Shown here: piece after piece, positions 30,787 through 39,878 of the stretch
Position numbering within the stretch: the first letter of the stretch is position 1
How the letters are laid out: each line of letters begins with the position of its first letter
Source of the DNA: Nocardia transvalensis NBRC 15921
GTDB lineage: Bacteria > Actinomycetota > Actinomycetes > Mycobacteriales > Mycobacteriaceae
Assembly: GCF_000308875.1 (NCBI RefSeq)
Contig: NZ_BAGL01000061.1
Location: 1 to 64,000 of the forward strand
Direction: 5' to 3'
Length of the DNA: 64,000 nucleotides
Notes under the pieces: model-generated
Told to the model about the DNA's origin: nothing
Databases searched by the model: none
The model's input: the letters and a program-made list of their open reading frames with translations, nothing else
Translations under genes and position numbers: made by a program

Positions 30787-32514
30787 TCAGGTCTGTGCGA
30801 GTTCGGCTTTCACGACGGTGTACGCGACGGATTGGGTGTAGCCGCGGCGGGCGAGCATGCCCAGGAGGCGGCGGGTCGCCTTCTCGTGGTCGAGGTTCGG
30901 GGGGAAGGTGCGGATCTTGCGGCGGACCAGTTCGGTGGCGGTGTCGTGGTCTTCGGCGGGGTTCGGCGTCTCGGCGGGCTCGCCTGCGGGTGGTGGTGTG
31001 CGGCGGAGCGTTCGGGCGGAGCGGGGCTGCGGAGTCTGTCCGGCGCCGAAGTCGGCGGCGGTGAGTTCGGCCTTGACGACCGTGTGGGCCGTGGCGGGGT
31101 TGAAACCGCGCCGGGCCAGCATGCCGACGAGGCGGCCGATGGCCTTCTCGCGGTCCAGGTCCGGGGGTATCGACTTCAGTTTGTGGCGGACGAGTTCGGC
31201 GGCGCGGGTGCTCTCGTCCTCGGCGGTCACGGCGGCGAGCGCGGGTTCGGCGTCGGCGGGCGCCACGCCCTTGCGCCGGAGTTCCTGAGCGATGACCTTC
31301 TTACCCCGGCCGGAGTACGTGTGACGGGAGTGGACCCACTGCTCGGCGAAGGCGGCATCGTTGATGAGACCCACCGCCGCGAGCCGGTTCAGGGCCCGCT
31401 CGGCGACGTCGGCCGCGAATCCCTTGGCCGCCAACTTGTCCGACAGTTCCGCACGGCTGCGCGCCCGATCGGTCAGCAACCGCAGACACACATCCTTCGC
31501 CTGCGCCTCGGTACCCCCACCCCCGGGCTCGCGGTCGGCCCCTTTGCCCCGCCGCCCACGACGGCGGCCCCGCCCCTCGTCAGCGTCGCCATGCTCGGAG
31601 GATCTTTCGCGCGAGGGCTCCGCAGGCCCGGCCGGTGACGGTGGATCCGAGTGCGGCGCAGGGTTTTCCGCTGGACTCGTCCGGCTGACAAGGTGATCGG
31701 AGATCAGCCCGATCGTGGTGAGGTGGTCGAGCGCTCGCTCGGCGACCTCGGCCGCAAACCCCTTGGCCGCCAGCAGGTCCGCCAGCTCCACGCGACCGCG
31801 TTCCCGCGCGGTGAGCAACCGAAGACACATGCCCTTGGCCTGCGCTTCGGTACCGCCGTCCTCGGGCCTGCCACCGGAATCGTCGTCCCGCCGTCTACGA
31901 CGCTGCCCCGGGGCGGCCGCACCGACAGGCCGACCCGAATCATTGCCGACGCCTCGGCCACGCCGGGGCCCTCGGACGGCAGCGTCGCCCGGGCGGCCCG
32001 AGTCGTTGTCAGGATCGCCGGTCGCCGGTCGTTTCCGACGACGGTGCGGCTCCTGGTCGCTGCCTGGTTCCGCTTGTGCCTGTGCGTCGGTCTTCTTGCC
32101 GGTGCGCTGCGGGACCGAGGTGAGCAAACCCGCCTCCGACAGCTCATCGAGTGCGCGCTCGATCACCTCGGGTGTGAATCCGCCGATGGCCAGTTGCTCG
32201 CTCAATTCGTCCCGGCCGTGGGTGCCGGTGCTCAGCAGGCGTAGGCACGCGTTCTTGGCTTGGGTTTCGGTACCTCCGGATGGCGCGGGATCCGGCTGGG
32301 CGTGGTCGGAACGCCACACGCCCTGCGGCCCGGAGCCATCCGTCTTGGCGCGCTTCGGGCGTCTCGGGCGGCGGTAGCCGGGAGTGAACTCCCCCTCCCC
32401 GTCTCCTCCACGCTCCCCCTGATCCAGTTCGCGGCGTAGGCGTTCTACCGCGTCGAGCCGAGTCGCGCCGGGGCCCTGTACAGGTGCGGGCCCCGGCGCG
32501 TCCCGGTCGGGCAT
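30787..32514 (-). CDS. recX: enlarged RecX-family regulator of RecA
   Basis: The product is 575 aa, about three times the usual 150-200 aa. The first RecX helical repeat occurs three times: about 82-132, 222-272 and 335-386 (each beginning TE(T/A)QAK..CLRLL). A single middle repeat follows at about 387-430 (DAAFAEQWVHSRHTYSGRGK), and the last repeat occurs twice, about 434-487 and 525-574 (each ending YTVVKAEL or HTVVKAEL). Basic, low-complexity linkers join them. RecX binds RecA filaments and inhibits recombinase and coprotease activity. It begins 4 bp after the recA stop, so it is co-transcribed under SOS control. Orthology is firm from context; the effect of the extra repeats is unknown. 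Confidence 0.88.
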   Translation of the reverse strand: MPDRDAPGPAPVQGPGATRLDAVERLRRELDQGERGGDGEGEFTPGYRRPRRPKRAKTDGSGPQGVWRSDHAQPDPAPSGGTETQAKNACLRLLSTGTHGRDELSEQLAIGGFTPEVIERALDELSEAGLLTSVPQRTGKKTDAQAQAEPGSDQEPHRRRKRPATGDPDNDSGRPGDAAVRGPRRGRGVGNDSGRPVGAAAPGQRRRRRDDDSGGRPEDGGTEAQAKGMCLRLLTARERGRVELADLLAAKGFAAEVAERALDHLTTIGLISDHLVSRTSPAENPAPHSDPPSPAGPAEPSRERSSEHGDADEGRGRRRGRRGKGADREPGGGGTEAQAKDVCLRLLTDRARSRAELSDKLAAKGFAADVAERALNRLAAVGLINDAAFAEQWVHSRHTYSGRGKKVIAQELRRKGVAPADAEPALAAVTAEDESTRAAELVRHKLKSIPPDLDREKAIGRLVGMLARRGFNPATAHTVVKAELTAADFGAGQTPQPRSARTLRRTPPPAGEPAETPNPAEDHDTATELVRRKIRTFPPNLDHEKATRRLLGMLARRGYTQSVAYTVVKAELAQT

Positions 32515-32517
32515 CGG

Positions 32518-33561
<1,044 letters not shown>

Positions 33562-33610
33562 CGTCTGAACCCCTTCTGGACGGGTAAGTCTCGTTGTGTG
33601 GTTGGCGCCC

Positions 33611-33633
33611 ACGTTAGAGGGCGGCACCGACAA
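33611..33633 (-). promoter_or_regulatory. RecA-NDp-type (PafBC-dependent) promoter of recA
   Basis: Minus-strand TTGTCGGTG (33633-33625), eight bases, then TAACGT (33616-33611) matches the mycobacterial LexA-independent DNA-damage motif (TTGTCRGTG-N8-TAnnnT). It lies 50 bp upstream of the recA start. Confidence 0.8.
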
Positions 33634-33652
33634 GTTCTGCGGACAGCTTAGA

Positions 33653-33666
33653 CGAACACGTGTTCG
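33653..33666 (-). promoter_or_regulatory. LexA (SOS) box of recA
   Basis: CGAACACGTGTTCG is a perfect 14-bp palindrome matching the actinobacterial LexA consensus (CGAAC-N4-GTTCG), about 90 bp upstream of the recA ATG and 20 bp from the RecA-NDp -35 element. Confidence 0.85.
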
Positions 33667-33714
33667 AGGCAAGCGACTCGCCCGAGGACACGCGAACCAT
33701 CTGCACTCCCGCCG

Positions 33715-34749
33715 CTACCCCTGGTTCGGCTGCGGAACCAGCGTGACGTGGTCGGTGTGCAGCAGCGCCTGCGCCTGTTTGAGCACCCGCAGGGCCGGGG
33801 TGATCTCGAGACCGGTGATGCCGTCCAGCGGGCCCAGCCGCTCGGTGACGTATCGGTACAGGTGCGCGGTGTCGCGGCAGACGACCGACGCCAGCATATT
33901 GGTCGACCCGGTCGTGGCGGCGGCGAAGGTCACCTCCGGATGCGTCACCAGCGCCCGGCCCACCGTGTCGAGATCGCCCGGTCGCACCCGCAGCCACAGC
34001 ATCCCGCGCGTCGCGTATCCCATCCGCTCGATCGCGAAATCCATGTCGAAGTACAGCACGCCCGACTCCTCCAGCTCGGCCATCCGCCGGGCCACTCGGG
34101 TTGGGCTCCACCCGGTTTCGGCCGCCAGCTGCGCGTACGGCGCACGGCCGTCCCGGGAGAGCGCGGCCAGCATCGCCTCGTCGCCGGGCGACAGGTCGAC
34201 GGGTTCGGTCCCGTCGCGGCCGCCGCGAGGGCGATCGGGCCCCAGCTCACGCCGCTGCCGCGCGGTGAGCAGCCGCCCGTAGCGCGGCCACTCCTCCGTC
34301 AGCGGGAAGCGGTGCATGATCTCGTAGGCCGACAGCCCGACGACCTGACTGGCCTGCGGAAGTGTGGTGAGCAGCAACCGATCCCGGTGCTCGGCGGTGC
34401 GCGGCCGGCTCATGCACGTCACCTCGGAGCCGGTCGACAGCAGCGATACCCAGCTGACATCGGGCAGCCGCGCCAGCGCCTCCGCCAGCCGCAGCGCCTT
34501 GTCGGGCGTGGACTGCATCCGCAACATCCACCGCGTGCTGCCCAGCGGTATCACGTTGACCTGCCCGGCGACGTGGAGCATGCCGCGCCGGCGCAGCGAC
34601 CGGTAGCGCCGCGCCACGGTCTGCTCCGAGACGCCGAGAACCGCGGCGAGCCGCGCGAACGGGATGCGGGGATCGGTGACCAGCCCGTGCACGATCTGCT
34701 TGTCGAGCAGATCGAGTACGGAGGATTCATCGAGATCTTCGAGTTCCAT
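33715..34749 (-). CDS. Lrp/AsnC-family regulator with two HTH/ligand modules
   Basis: The product is 344 aa, twice the usual length: two tandem AsnC units. HTH 1 is at about 18-62 (RIPFARLAAVLGVSEQTVARRY), RAM-like domain 1 to about 150, HTH 2 at about 185-235 (RAPYAQLAAETGWSPTRVARRM), and RAM-like domain 2 to about 330. Such double Lrp proteins often control a divergent transporter or enzyme gene. Here an MFS exporter starts 98 bp away on the opposite strand, making it the likely target. Ligand unknown. Confidence 0.86.
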   Translation of the reverse strand: MELEDLDESSVLDLLDKQIVHGLVTDPRIPFARLAAVLGVSEQTVARRYRSLRRRGMLHVAGQVNVIPLGSTRWMLRMQSTPDKALRLAEALARLPDVSWVSLLSTGSEVTCMSRPRTAEHRDRLLLTTLPQASQVVGLSAYEIMHRFPLTEEWPRYGRLLTARQRRELGPDRPRGGRDGTEPVDLSPGDEAMLAALSRDGRAPYAQLAAETGWSPTRVARRMAELEESGVLYFDMDFAIERMGYATRGMLWLRVRPGDLDTVGRALVTHPEVTFAAATTGSTNMLASVVCRDTAHLYRYVTERLGPLDGITGLEITPALRVLKQAQALLHTDHVTLVPQPNQG

Positions 34750-34847
34750 AGTCGGAATCCAACGTCGTGAGGCGGCCGGGTAGGTGGATATTCAAGCATG
34801 TCGGAGGCTTGGCGTCGATATCGTTCACCCTGTCTCTGGAGGTCGCC

Positions 34848-36254
34848 ATGCGGAAATGGCTCCCCTTGTTCGCGGCGTGCCTCGGCACGCTGATGTTGCT
34901 CATCGACGTCACCATCGTGACCGTGGCGCTGCCCGATATCGCCGCCGACCTCGGCACCGGGCTGTCCGGGTTGGCGTGGGTGGTCGACGGCTACGCGCTG
35001 GCGCTGGCGGCGCTGCTGCTGGTGCTCGGCGCGCTGGCCGACCGGGTCGGCGCGAAACCCACCTATCTGGCCGGGCTGGTCGTCTTCGCGCTCGCGTCGC
35101 TGGCGTGCGGGGTCGCGCAGTCGGCGGCGATCCTGGTCGCCGCCCGGGCGTGCCAGGGCATCGGCGGCGCGGCCATGTTCGCGACCACGCTGTCGCTGCT
35201 GCACGCCACCTACACCGGGCGCGACCGGGGCGTCGCGTTCGGCGCGTGGGGCGCGGTGGCGGGCGCGGCGGCCGGTATCGGCGTCGTGCTGGGCGGTGTG
35301 CTGACCGATCTGCTGTCGTGGCGGTGGATCTTCTTCGTGAACCTGCCGATCGCGGCGGTGGCGATCGTGTTGTCCGCCTTGGTGTTCGGGCCCTCGGCGC
35401 GGCATGCGGGGCATCGGGTCGACCTGCCGGGCATGGCGGCGTTCGCGGTCGCGGCGACGGCGGTCACCTACGGCATCATCCGCGGCGGCGAGCACGGCTG
35501 GTCCGACGGACAGGCGGTCGTCGCCCTGGTAGCAGGCGCGCTCGCGGCGATGGCGTTCGTGGTGATCGAAACGCGCAGCGCCGCTCCGATTCTCCCGCCG
35601 GCGCTGCTGCGCAACCGGGAATTCGGCGCCACCCTGATCGCGGCGGCCGGGCTGAGTTTCGCGGCCTTCGCGTGCAGCCCGCTGATCTCGCTGTGGCTGC
35701 AACAGCCGTTGCGTCTGTCGGCGCTGAGCGCGGGGCTGTCGATGCTTCCGGTGTCGGTGACGGCGTTCGTGGTGTCGGGCGGATTCGGGCGGTTGCTGCA
35801 CGATCTGGCGCCGAAGTGGACGATCGGCGCCGGGCTGGTCGTGATCGGGGTGGGTACGAGCCTGCTGACCCTCATCGATACCGGATCCTCGTGGACCGCA
35901 CTGATTCCCGGCTACATCGTGGTCGGCGTGGGCGTGGGCGCGATGGCGCCGTCGCTGGTGTCGGTCGGGATGGCCGCGGTGCCGCCGCAGCAGAGCGGTA
36001 CCGCCGCGGGCGCGGTGAACACCGCCCGCCAGCTGGGCCTGGCGCTGGGTGTCGCGGTGCTGGGCACGGTCTTCCGCGGTGCGGCCGGGGACGGGCGGCC
36101 CGCGCTGCCGCAGTACGTCGACGGGATCGACGCGGCCGTGGCGGTGGCCGGAGCGGTGGGGATCGTGCTCGGCGTCCTCGCCTTCGGGATGTTCCACCGG
36201 CGCGCGCGGATGCCGGAGTCCGATTCGGCGGCAGGCGAAGTCCTCGTCGCCTGA
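34848..36254 (+). CDS. MFS transporter, DHA2 (14-helix) drug efflux type
   Basis: The product is 468 aa with about 14 hydrophobic helices. TLMLLIDVTIVTVALPDIA (motif D1 of 14-TMS exporters), GALADRVGAKPTYLAG (motif A), RACQGIGGAAMF (motif B), GPVxG-like AAAGIGVVLGGVLTDLLSWRW (motif C region) and NTARQLGLALGVA are all present. It should export drugs or metabolites by proton antiport. ATG 34848 follows GGAGGTCGCC. It is divergent from the double Lrp regulator. Confidence 0.9.
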   Translation: MRKWLPLFAACLGTLMLLIDVTIVTVALPDIAADLGTGLSGLAWVVDGYALALAALLLVLGALADRVGAKPTYLAGLVVFALASLACGVAQSAAILVAARACQGIGGAAMFATTLSLLHATYTGRDRGVAFGAWGAVAGAAAGIGVVLGGVLTDLLSWRWIFFVNLPIAAVAIVLSALVFGPSARHAGHRVDLPGMAAFAVAATAVTYGIIRGGEHGWSDGQAVVALVAGALAAMAFVVIETRSAAPILPPALLRNREFGATLIAAAGLSFAAFACSPLISLWLQQPLRLSALSAGLSMLPVSVTAFVVSGGFGRLLHDLAPKWTIGAGLVVIGVGTSLLTLIDTGSSWTALIPGYIVVGVGVGAMAPSLVSVGMAAVPPQQSGTAAGAVNTARQLGLALGVAVLGTVFRGAAGDGRPALPQYVDGIDAAVAVAGAVGIVLGVLAFGMFHRRARMPESDSAAGEVLVA

Positions 36255-36312
36255 CCGCGGACGGGGCCTGCCCGCGGAACGACGGCCGGGTGGGCCCCGA
36301 GGACGGAAGCGC

Positions 36313-36504
36313 CTACCAGCGAGCGCGGGGGACGTCGAATTCGGCGCACAGCGCACGCCAGACGTCGCGCGGATCGACACCCGACTCGATGGCCTGTGCG
36401 CCCGTGCGGCCCAATGACGGCAGCACATGGTCGGCCAGCAGCATGTCGCCACGAGCCGCGCCGAACTCGGTGTGCAACAGTTCCCGGAAGTCAGTCAATC
36501 GCAC
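36313..36504 (-). CDS. DUF3046 protein (Rv2738c-like)
   Basis: This small 63-aa protein reads MRLTDFRELLHTEFG..., with DVWRALCAEFDVP near the C-terminus. It matches DUF3046 and keeps its conserved place near recA-recX (Rv2738c). The GTG at 36504 gives the canonical (M)RLTDF start. No function is known; a DNA-repair link is suggested only by neighbourhood. Confidence 0.88.
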   Translation of the reverse strand: MRLTDFRELLHTEFGAARGDMLLADHVLPSLGRTGAQAIESGVDPRDVWRALCAEFDVPRARW

Positions 36505-36702
36505 TGGGCCGAGGGTACCTGCCCCCACCGACCGCCCCGCACCCAACCATCACCCGCCGGTCCGCCCACCCGGAGCCACGGCATTGCGAGATCGCCTGTC
36601 GAGCCCAGCACACGATCGAGGTCAGCGGGCCTCCAGGCATGAACGCGTCATCGAAATCGACCGGCGGACCTGTTCGGGGCGCGAGTGACCGAGGCGGACT
36701 TG

Positions 36703-37866
36703 TCAGTGGGCCCGAGCCGCGTCCAGGACTCGGTGGCAGACCTCGACGGGGTCGGTGACGTCGGGGGCGGTCGCGGCGGCGGCTCGGGCGGCGTCGCGGA
36801 AGGTGGGGTCGTCGAGCATGCGCTGGACCGCCCGCCGGACGGCGGGGCCGGTGAACGGGCGGACGACAATCGAACTGCCTTGGCGGGCAGCGCGATTGGA
36901 TAGCTCCCACTGATCGCCGCCACCGGGGACGGTGACGATCGGGACCCCGGCCAGCAGGGATTTCGCCAGTAGGCCGTGCCCGCCGCCGCCGACCACGACG
37001 GCGGCGTGGCGGAGCAGTTCGTCCTGGCGGCCCAGACCCGCTGTGGCCCACGGCGGAACGTCCGCGGGCGGCGTGTGGATCATCGACACCGCCACGCGCA
37101 CACCGGCGCCGTCGAGCGCCTCCAGCAGGCCCTCGGCCATATCCGAGACACCCGTGTGGGCGGTGGACGGGGCCACCATGATGAGGGGCGCGTCGCCGGG
37201 GGGCAGTGGCAGTATGTCCTCGGTCGGCTCCCAGAGCAGCGGCCCGACCACGTGCGCGTCGTCCGGCCAGTCGGGGCGGGGCACCTCCAGCGCGGGCAGG
37301 GTCGCGATCAGCCGCGCCTGCGGGCCCGGATCCGGGCCGGGGAGTCCGATCTCGATCCGGGCCTCGGCGCGCTGCCGGTCGCCGCGGTGTATCGCGCGGG
37401 CGGTCATACCGCGCAGCACCGCGTCCCGCGCGCGGCCGCGCAGTCCCTCGCCCGGGGCGAGCCCACTCCCGATGGGCGGCAACGCCTTCGAGGGCAGGTA
37501 CAGCGGGTGCGGCGACAGCTCGACCCACGGGACGCCGAGGCGCTCGGCGGCCATGCCGCCGCCCGCGGTGAGGACGTCCGACACCACCAGTTCGGGCAGC
37601 ATCGCGCTCAATTCGGGCAGGATCTCCGAGGAGATGTGCGCGGCGCGCTGGTGGATGCGCTGCCCGGCATCGCCGTCGTCGTCGCCCGGACGCGGCGCGA
37701 GGCCCTTCAACCGGCGGACCGGGATGCCCGCGGCGCGGGCGGCGTCGAACCATACGGGCGCGGTGAACAGCACCGGCTCGTCGCCGGCCGCGAGAAATCG
37801 CAGGCACAGCGCGATAGCCGGGAACGCATGACCCGGGTCCGGTCCCGCGACGACAGCCACTCGCAT
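36703..37866 (-). CDS. glycosyltransferase, UGT/MGT-like (Rv2739c-like)
   Basis: The product is 387 aa, a GT-B fold protein. The N-terminal acceptor domain is MRVAVVAGPDPGHAFPAIAL. The C-terminal nucleotide-sugar domain has the pattern HAAVVVGGGGHGLLAKSLLAGVPIVTVPGGGDQWELSNRA, matching the HGG...P..xDQ motif of family 1 glycosyltransferases, although HxGxGT is changed to GGGGHG. It is the Rv2739c position. ATG 37866 is preferred over an upstream frame. Acceptor unknown, probably an envelope or natural-product scaffold. Confidence 0.84.
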   Translation of the reverse strand: MRVAVVAGPDPGHAFPAIALCLRFLAAGDEPVLFTAPVWFDAARAAGIPVRRLKGLAPRPGDDDGDAGQRIHQRAAHISSEILPELSAMLPELVVSDVLTAGGGMAAERLGVPWVELSPHPLYLPSKALPPIGSGLAPGEGLRGRARDAVLRGMTARAIHRGDRQRAEARIEIGLPGPDPGPQARLIATLPALEVPRPDWPDDAHVVGPLLWEPTEDILPLPPGDAPLIMVAPSTAHTGVSDMAEGLLEALDGAGVRVAVSMIHTPPADVPPWATAGLGRQDELLRHAAVVVGGGGHGLLAKSLLAGVPIVTVPGGGDQWELSNRAARQGSSIVVRPFTGPAVRRAVQRMLDDPTFRDAARAAAATAPDVTDPVEVCHRVLDAARAH

Positions 37867-37962
37867 GCGCCCCAGGGTGCCATATCCGACCGACACCCCA
37901 GTGGGGTCACCCAACGAACGTGTCGCCACAACCCATTTCGCGGAATCGCAGGTGGGCTGACG

Positions 37963-38682
37963 CTATCCCGCGAAGTGGTAGAGCTCGAAGCCTACGGCGT
38001 GGGTGGCGGGGAAGCCTTCCTGCGGGGCGGTTGTCATTTCTATGACGGCGCGGGCTTGGTCGGCGACCGGTTCGGGGCTGAGGGCGGCGAGGTAACGTGC
38101 GTGGGCCGCAAGGGATTTCACCGCCGTCTCGACGGTGTCGGTGACGTCCACCGCGTGGGTGGCGGCGGGGCCGAGGACCGCGGCCCAGCGTGCGGTCCAG
38201 ATCGGGAGGTCGGCCAACTCCGGGAAGATCCACTCGTTGCCCGCGTCCGAGACCGCGTCGAGGCCCGCCCGGCCGACCGCGCGGTGGTCGGCGCTGTTGG
38301 CGAAGCCGGAGGCCCAGGCGTCGCCGAAATACGACAGCACCACCAGCTCCGGGCGGTGGCGCCGGATCGCGCGCGCCAGGTCCTGCCGCAACCGCAGGGA
38401 TTCCTCGATCCGGCCGTCGGGATAGCCGAGGAATTCCACCTGCTCGACCCCCACGATCTCGGCCGCGGCGATCTCCTCGGCCTCCCGCAGCGGGCCCGAT
38501 TCCGCCGGCGGTAGCCCCGCGATCCCCGCCTCGCCACTGGTGACCAGCAGGTATCGGATGTCCTTACCCTGCCCGGTCCATCGCGCGACCGCCGCTGCCG
38601 CCCCGTACTCGATATCGTCCGGGTGGGCGACGATCACCAGCCCGCGTTGCCAATCCTCGGGAAGCTGCTCCATGCGGGCCAT
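37963..38682 (-). CDS. PIG-L family deacetylase
   Basis: The product is 239 aa. The zinc motif AHPDD is at about 19-23, with the third ligand in NSADHRAVG (about 130). This is the LmbE/PIG-L fold of N-acetylglucosaminyl deacetylases such as MshB and Mca in mycothiol metabolism. It is shorter than MshB and lacks its full signature, so the substrate is open. ATG 38682 has GGGGGGTG upstream; a second ATG lies three codons in. Confidence 0.87.
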   Translation of the reverse strand: MARMEQLPEDWQRGLVIVAHPDDIEYGAAAAVARWTGQGKDIRYLLVTSGEAGIAGLPPAESGPLREAEEIAAAEIVGVEQVEFLGYPDGRIEESLRLRQDLARAIRRHRPELVVLSYFGDAWASGFANSADHRAVGRAGLDAVSDAGNEWIFPELADLPIWTARWAAVLGPAATHAVDVTDTVETAVKSLAAHARYLAALSPEPVADQARAVIEMTTAPQEGFPATHAVGFELYHFAG

Positions 38683-38761
38683 TGAAACACCCCCCGGACA
38701 CGCCGGTGGGCCGTTCGGCGGCGACACCGAAACGACCCACGCGACCCTGACACAGGGACGT

Positions 38762-38935
38762 CTACATCTTGCTGACGGACGACTTGTTCGACCCCGAGAC
38801 CGCCTTGTACAGCAGATACAGGCCGAACACCACGGCGCTGATCATCAGGATCGGGAACAGCGCCTTGACCAGCGCGCCGATCACGATCAGCGCCAGCCAG
38901 ACGAGCGCGACGACGCCCAGGATCTTCCAGAACAT
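38762..38935 (-). CDS. 57-aa membrane protein
   Basis: The protein starts MFWKILGVVALVWLALIVIG and is almost entirely hydrophobic: two helices at about 5-24 and 27-46, then a polar Ser/Lys tail (KAVSGSNKSSVSKM). A strong ribosome site, GGGAGGAAAAGGAC, sits directly before the ATG, and the frame is free of stops, which supports a real gene despite its size. Function unknown; it is of the type of small conserved actinobacterial membrane proteins. Confidence 0.8.
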   Translation of the reverse strand: MFWKILGVVALVWLALIVIGALVKALFPILMISAVVFGLYLLYKAVSGSNKSSVSKM

Positions 38936-39092
38936 GTCCTTTTCCTCCCGAAGGTTTCCGAACCGCCGTCGCGATCCGACTCCTCCATACTGACAAGCCG
39001 GGCCCGGAAAATCACCTGGTCACAACCGATATCCGGGAAATATCAGGGTTGTCCCGGAGAGCCTCGTCCCCTCCGGTGGATACGCTCGTCGG

Positions 39093-39746
39093 GTGACCAC
39101 GGCGCACGATATGAGCGAGAACGCACCGCGGGAGGTGATCGCGCAGACCCTGCGCGAGGAGATTCTCACGGGCCGCCTAGCGCCCGGGGACCGGTTGCGC
39201 GAGGCGGACCTCGCCGCCCGGTTCGGCGTCTCCCGCGTGCCCGTCCGGGAAGCCCTGTCGCAGTTGCAGAGCGAGGGGTTCGTCACGCTCGTGCGGTATC
39301 GCGGCGCCACGGTCTCGGCGACCTCGGGGTCCGCGGCGCGGGAGCTGATCCAGATCCGGCGCGGCCTGGAGGTGCTGGCGGCGCAGCTGGCCGCCGAGCG
39401 CCGCGGCGGCGACGTCGCCGACGATCTGGCGCGCGTTGTCGAACTGGGCCGCTCGGCCGCGGTGAACCTGGCGCACGCCGACCACCCGCCGCTGGTGCTG
39501 CGATTCCACACCCTGGTCGTGGAGGCCGCCGGGAACCACCAGCTCCGGCTCATGCTGGATCCGCTGCTGCGGCGGGTCTCGTGGATCTTCGATCAGCACC
39601 TGCGCGAGCGCAGCCACGATTCGTGGAGCGACCACGCGGCCATCGCCCAGGCCATTCTCAGCGGGTCGCCGGTGCAGGCCGGGTACCTCATGGGCGAGCA
39701 CATCGCGAAGGACGAGCGGTTGCTCGACGAACTCGATCACCACTAG
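39093..39746 (+). CDS. GntR-family regulator, FadR/VanR (FCD) type
   Basis: The product is 217 aa. The winged-helix HTH is at about 14-75 (LREEILTGRLAPGDRLREADL, RFGVSRVPVREALSQL), followed by a helical FCD ligand domain with metal-site histidines (LRFHTLVVEAAGNHQL, HIAKDE). It starts 133 bp before the permease gene on the same strand and probably represses the nitrogen-scavenging operon through the two palindromes at 39748-39759 and 39830-39841. Ligand may be a pyrimidine or triazine breakdown product. Confidence 0.88.
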   Translation: MTTAHDMSENAPREVIAQTLREEILTGRLAPGDRLREADLAARFGVSRVPVREALSQLQSEGFVTLVRYRGATVSATSGSAARELIQIRRGLEVLAAQLAAERRGGDVADDLARVVELGRSAAVNLAHADHPPLVLRFHTLVVEAAGNHQLRLMLDPLLRRVSWIFDQHLRERSHDSWSDHAAIAQAILSGSPVQAGYLMGEHIAKDERLLDELDHH

Positions 39747-39747
39747 T

Positions 39748-39759
39748 TCGTATACAAAA
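39748..39759 (+). promoter_or_regulatory. GTATAC operator, copy 1
   Basis: TTCGTATACAAA fits the palindrome TTNGTATACNAA and begins one base after the gntR stop codon. It resembles GntR/FCD half-site palindromes (TNGTATACNA). Its centre is 82 bp from that of copy 2, about eight helical turns. Confidence 0.65.
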
Positions 39760-39829
39760 ATCCGACTCCACGCGGATACTCACGGATATTTACGTGTAGA
39801 AAATCCACAGAAACGTCCGGGAAACACGC

Positions 39830-39841
39830 TTTGTATACCAA
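39830..39841 (+). promoter_or_regulatory. GTATAC operator, copy 2
   Basis: TTTGTATACCAA is the second match to TTNGTATACNAA, ending 37 bp before the permease GTG start. This is where a repressor would block transcription of the operon. Confidence 0.65.
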
Positions 39842-39878
39842 TTAGGGATCAGCGTCGAGCTCTCCGGAGGTTGTTCCC

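Noticed and set aside
34551..36452. Long minus-strand frame opposite the MFS gene
   Set aside because: It is rich in Arg, Gln and Pro with no fold signature, lies antisense to a clear transporter, and has no ribosome site. It is a GC-skew shadow.
36976..38514. 512-codon plus-strand frame across the glycosyltransferase and PIG-L genes
   Set aside because: It spans two recognised genes on the other strand and the gap between them; composition is that of antisense GC-rich DNA.
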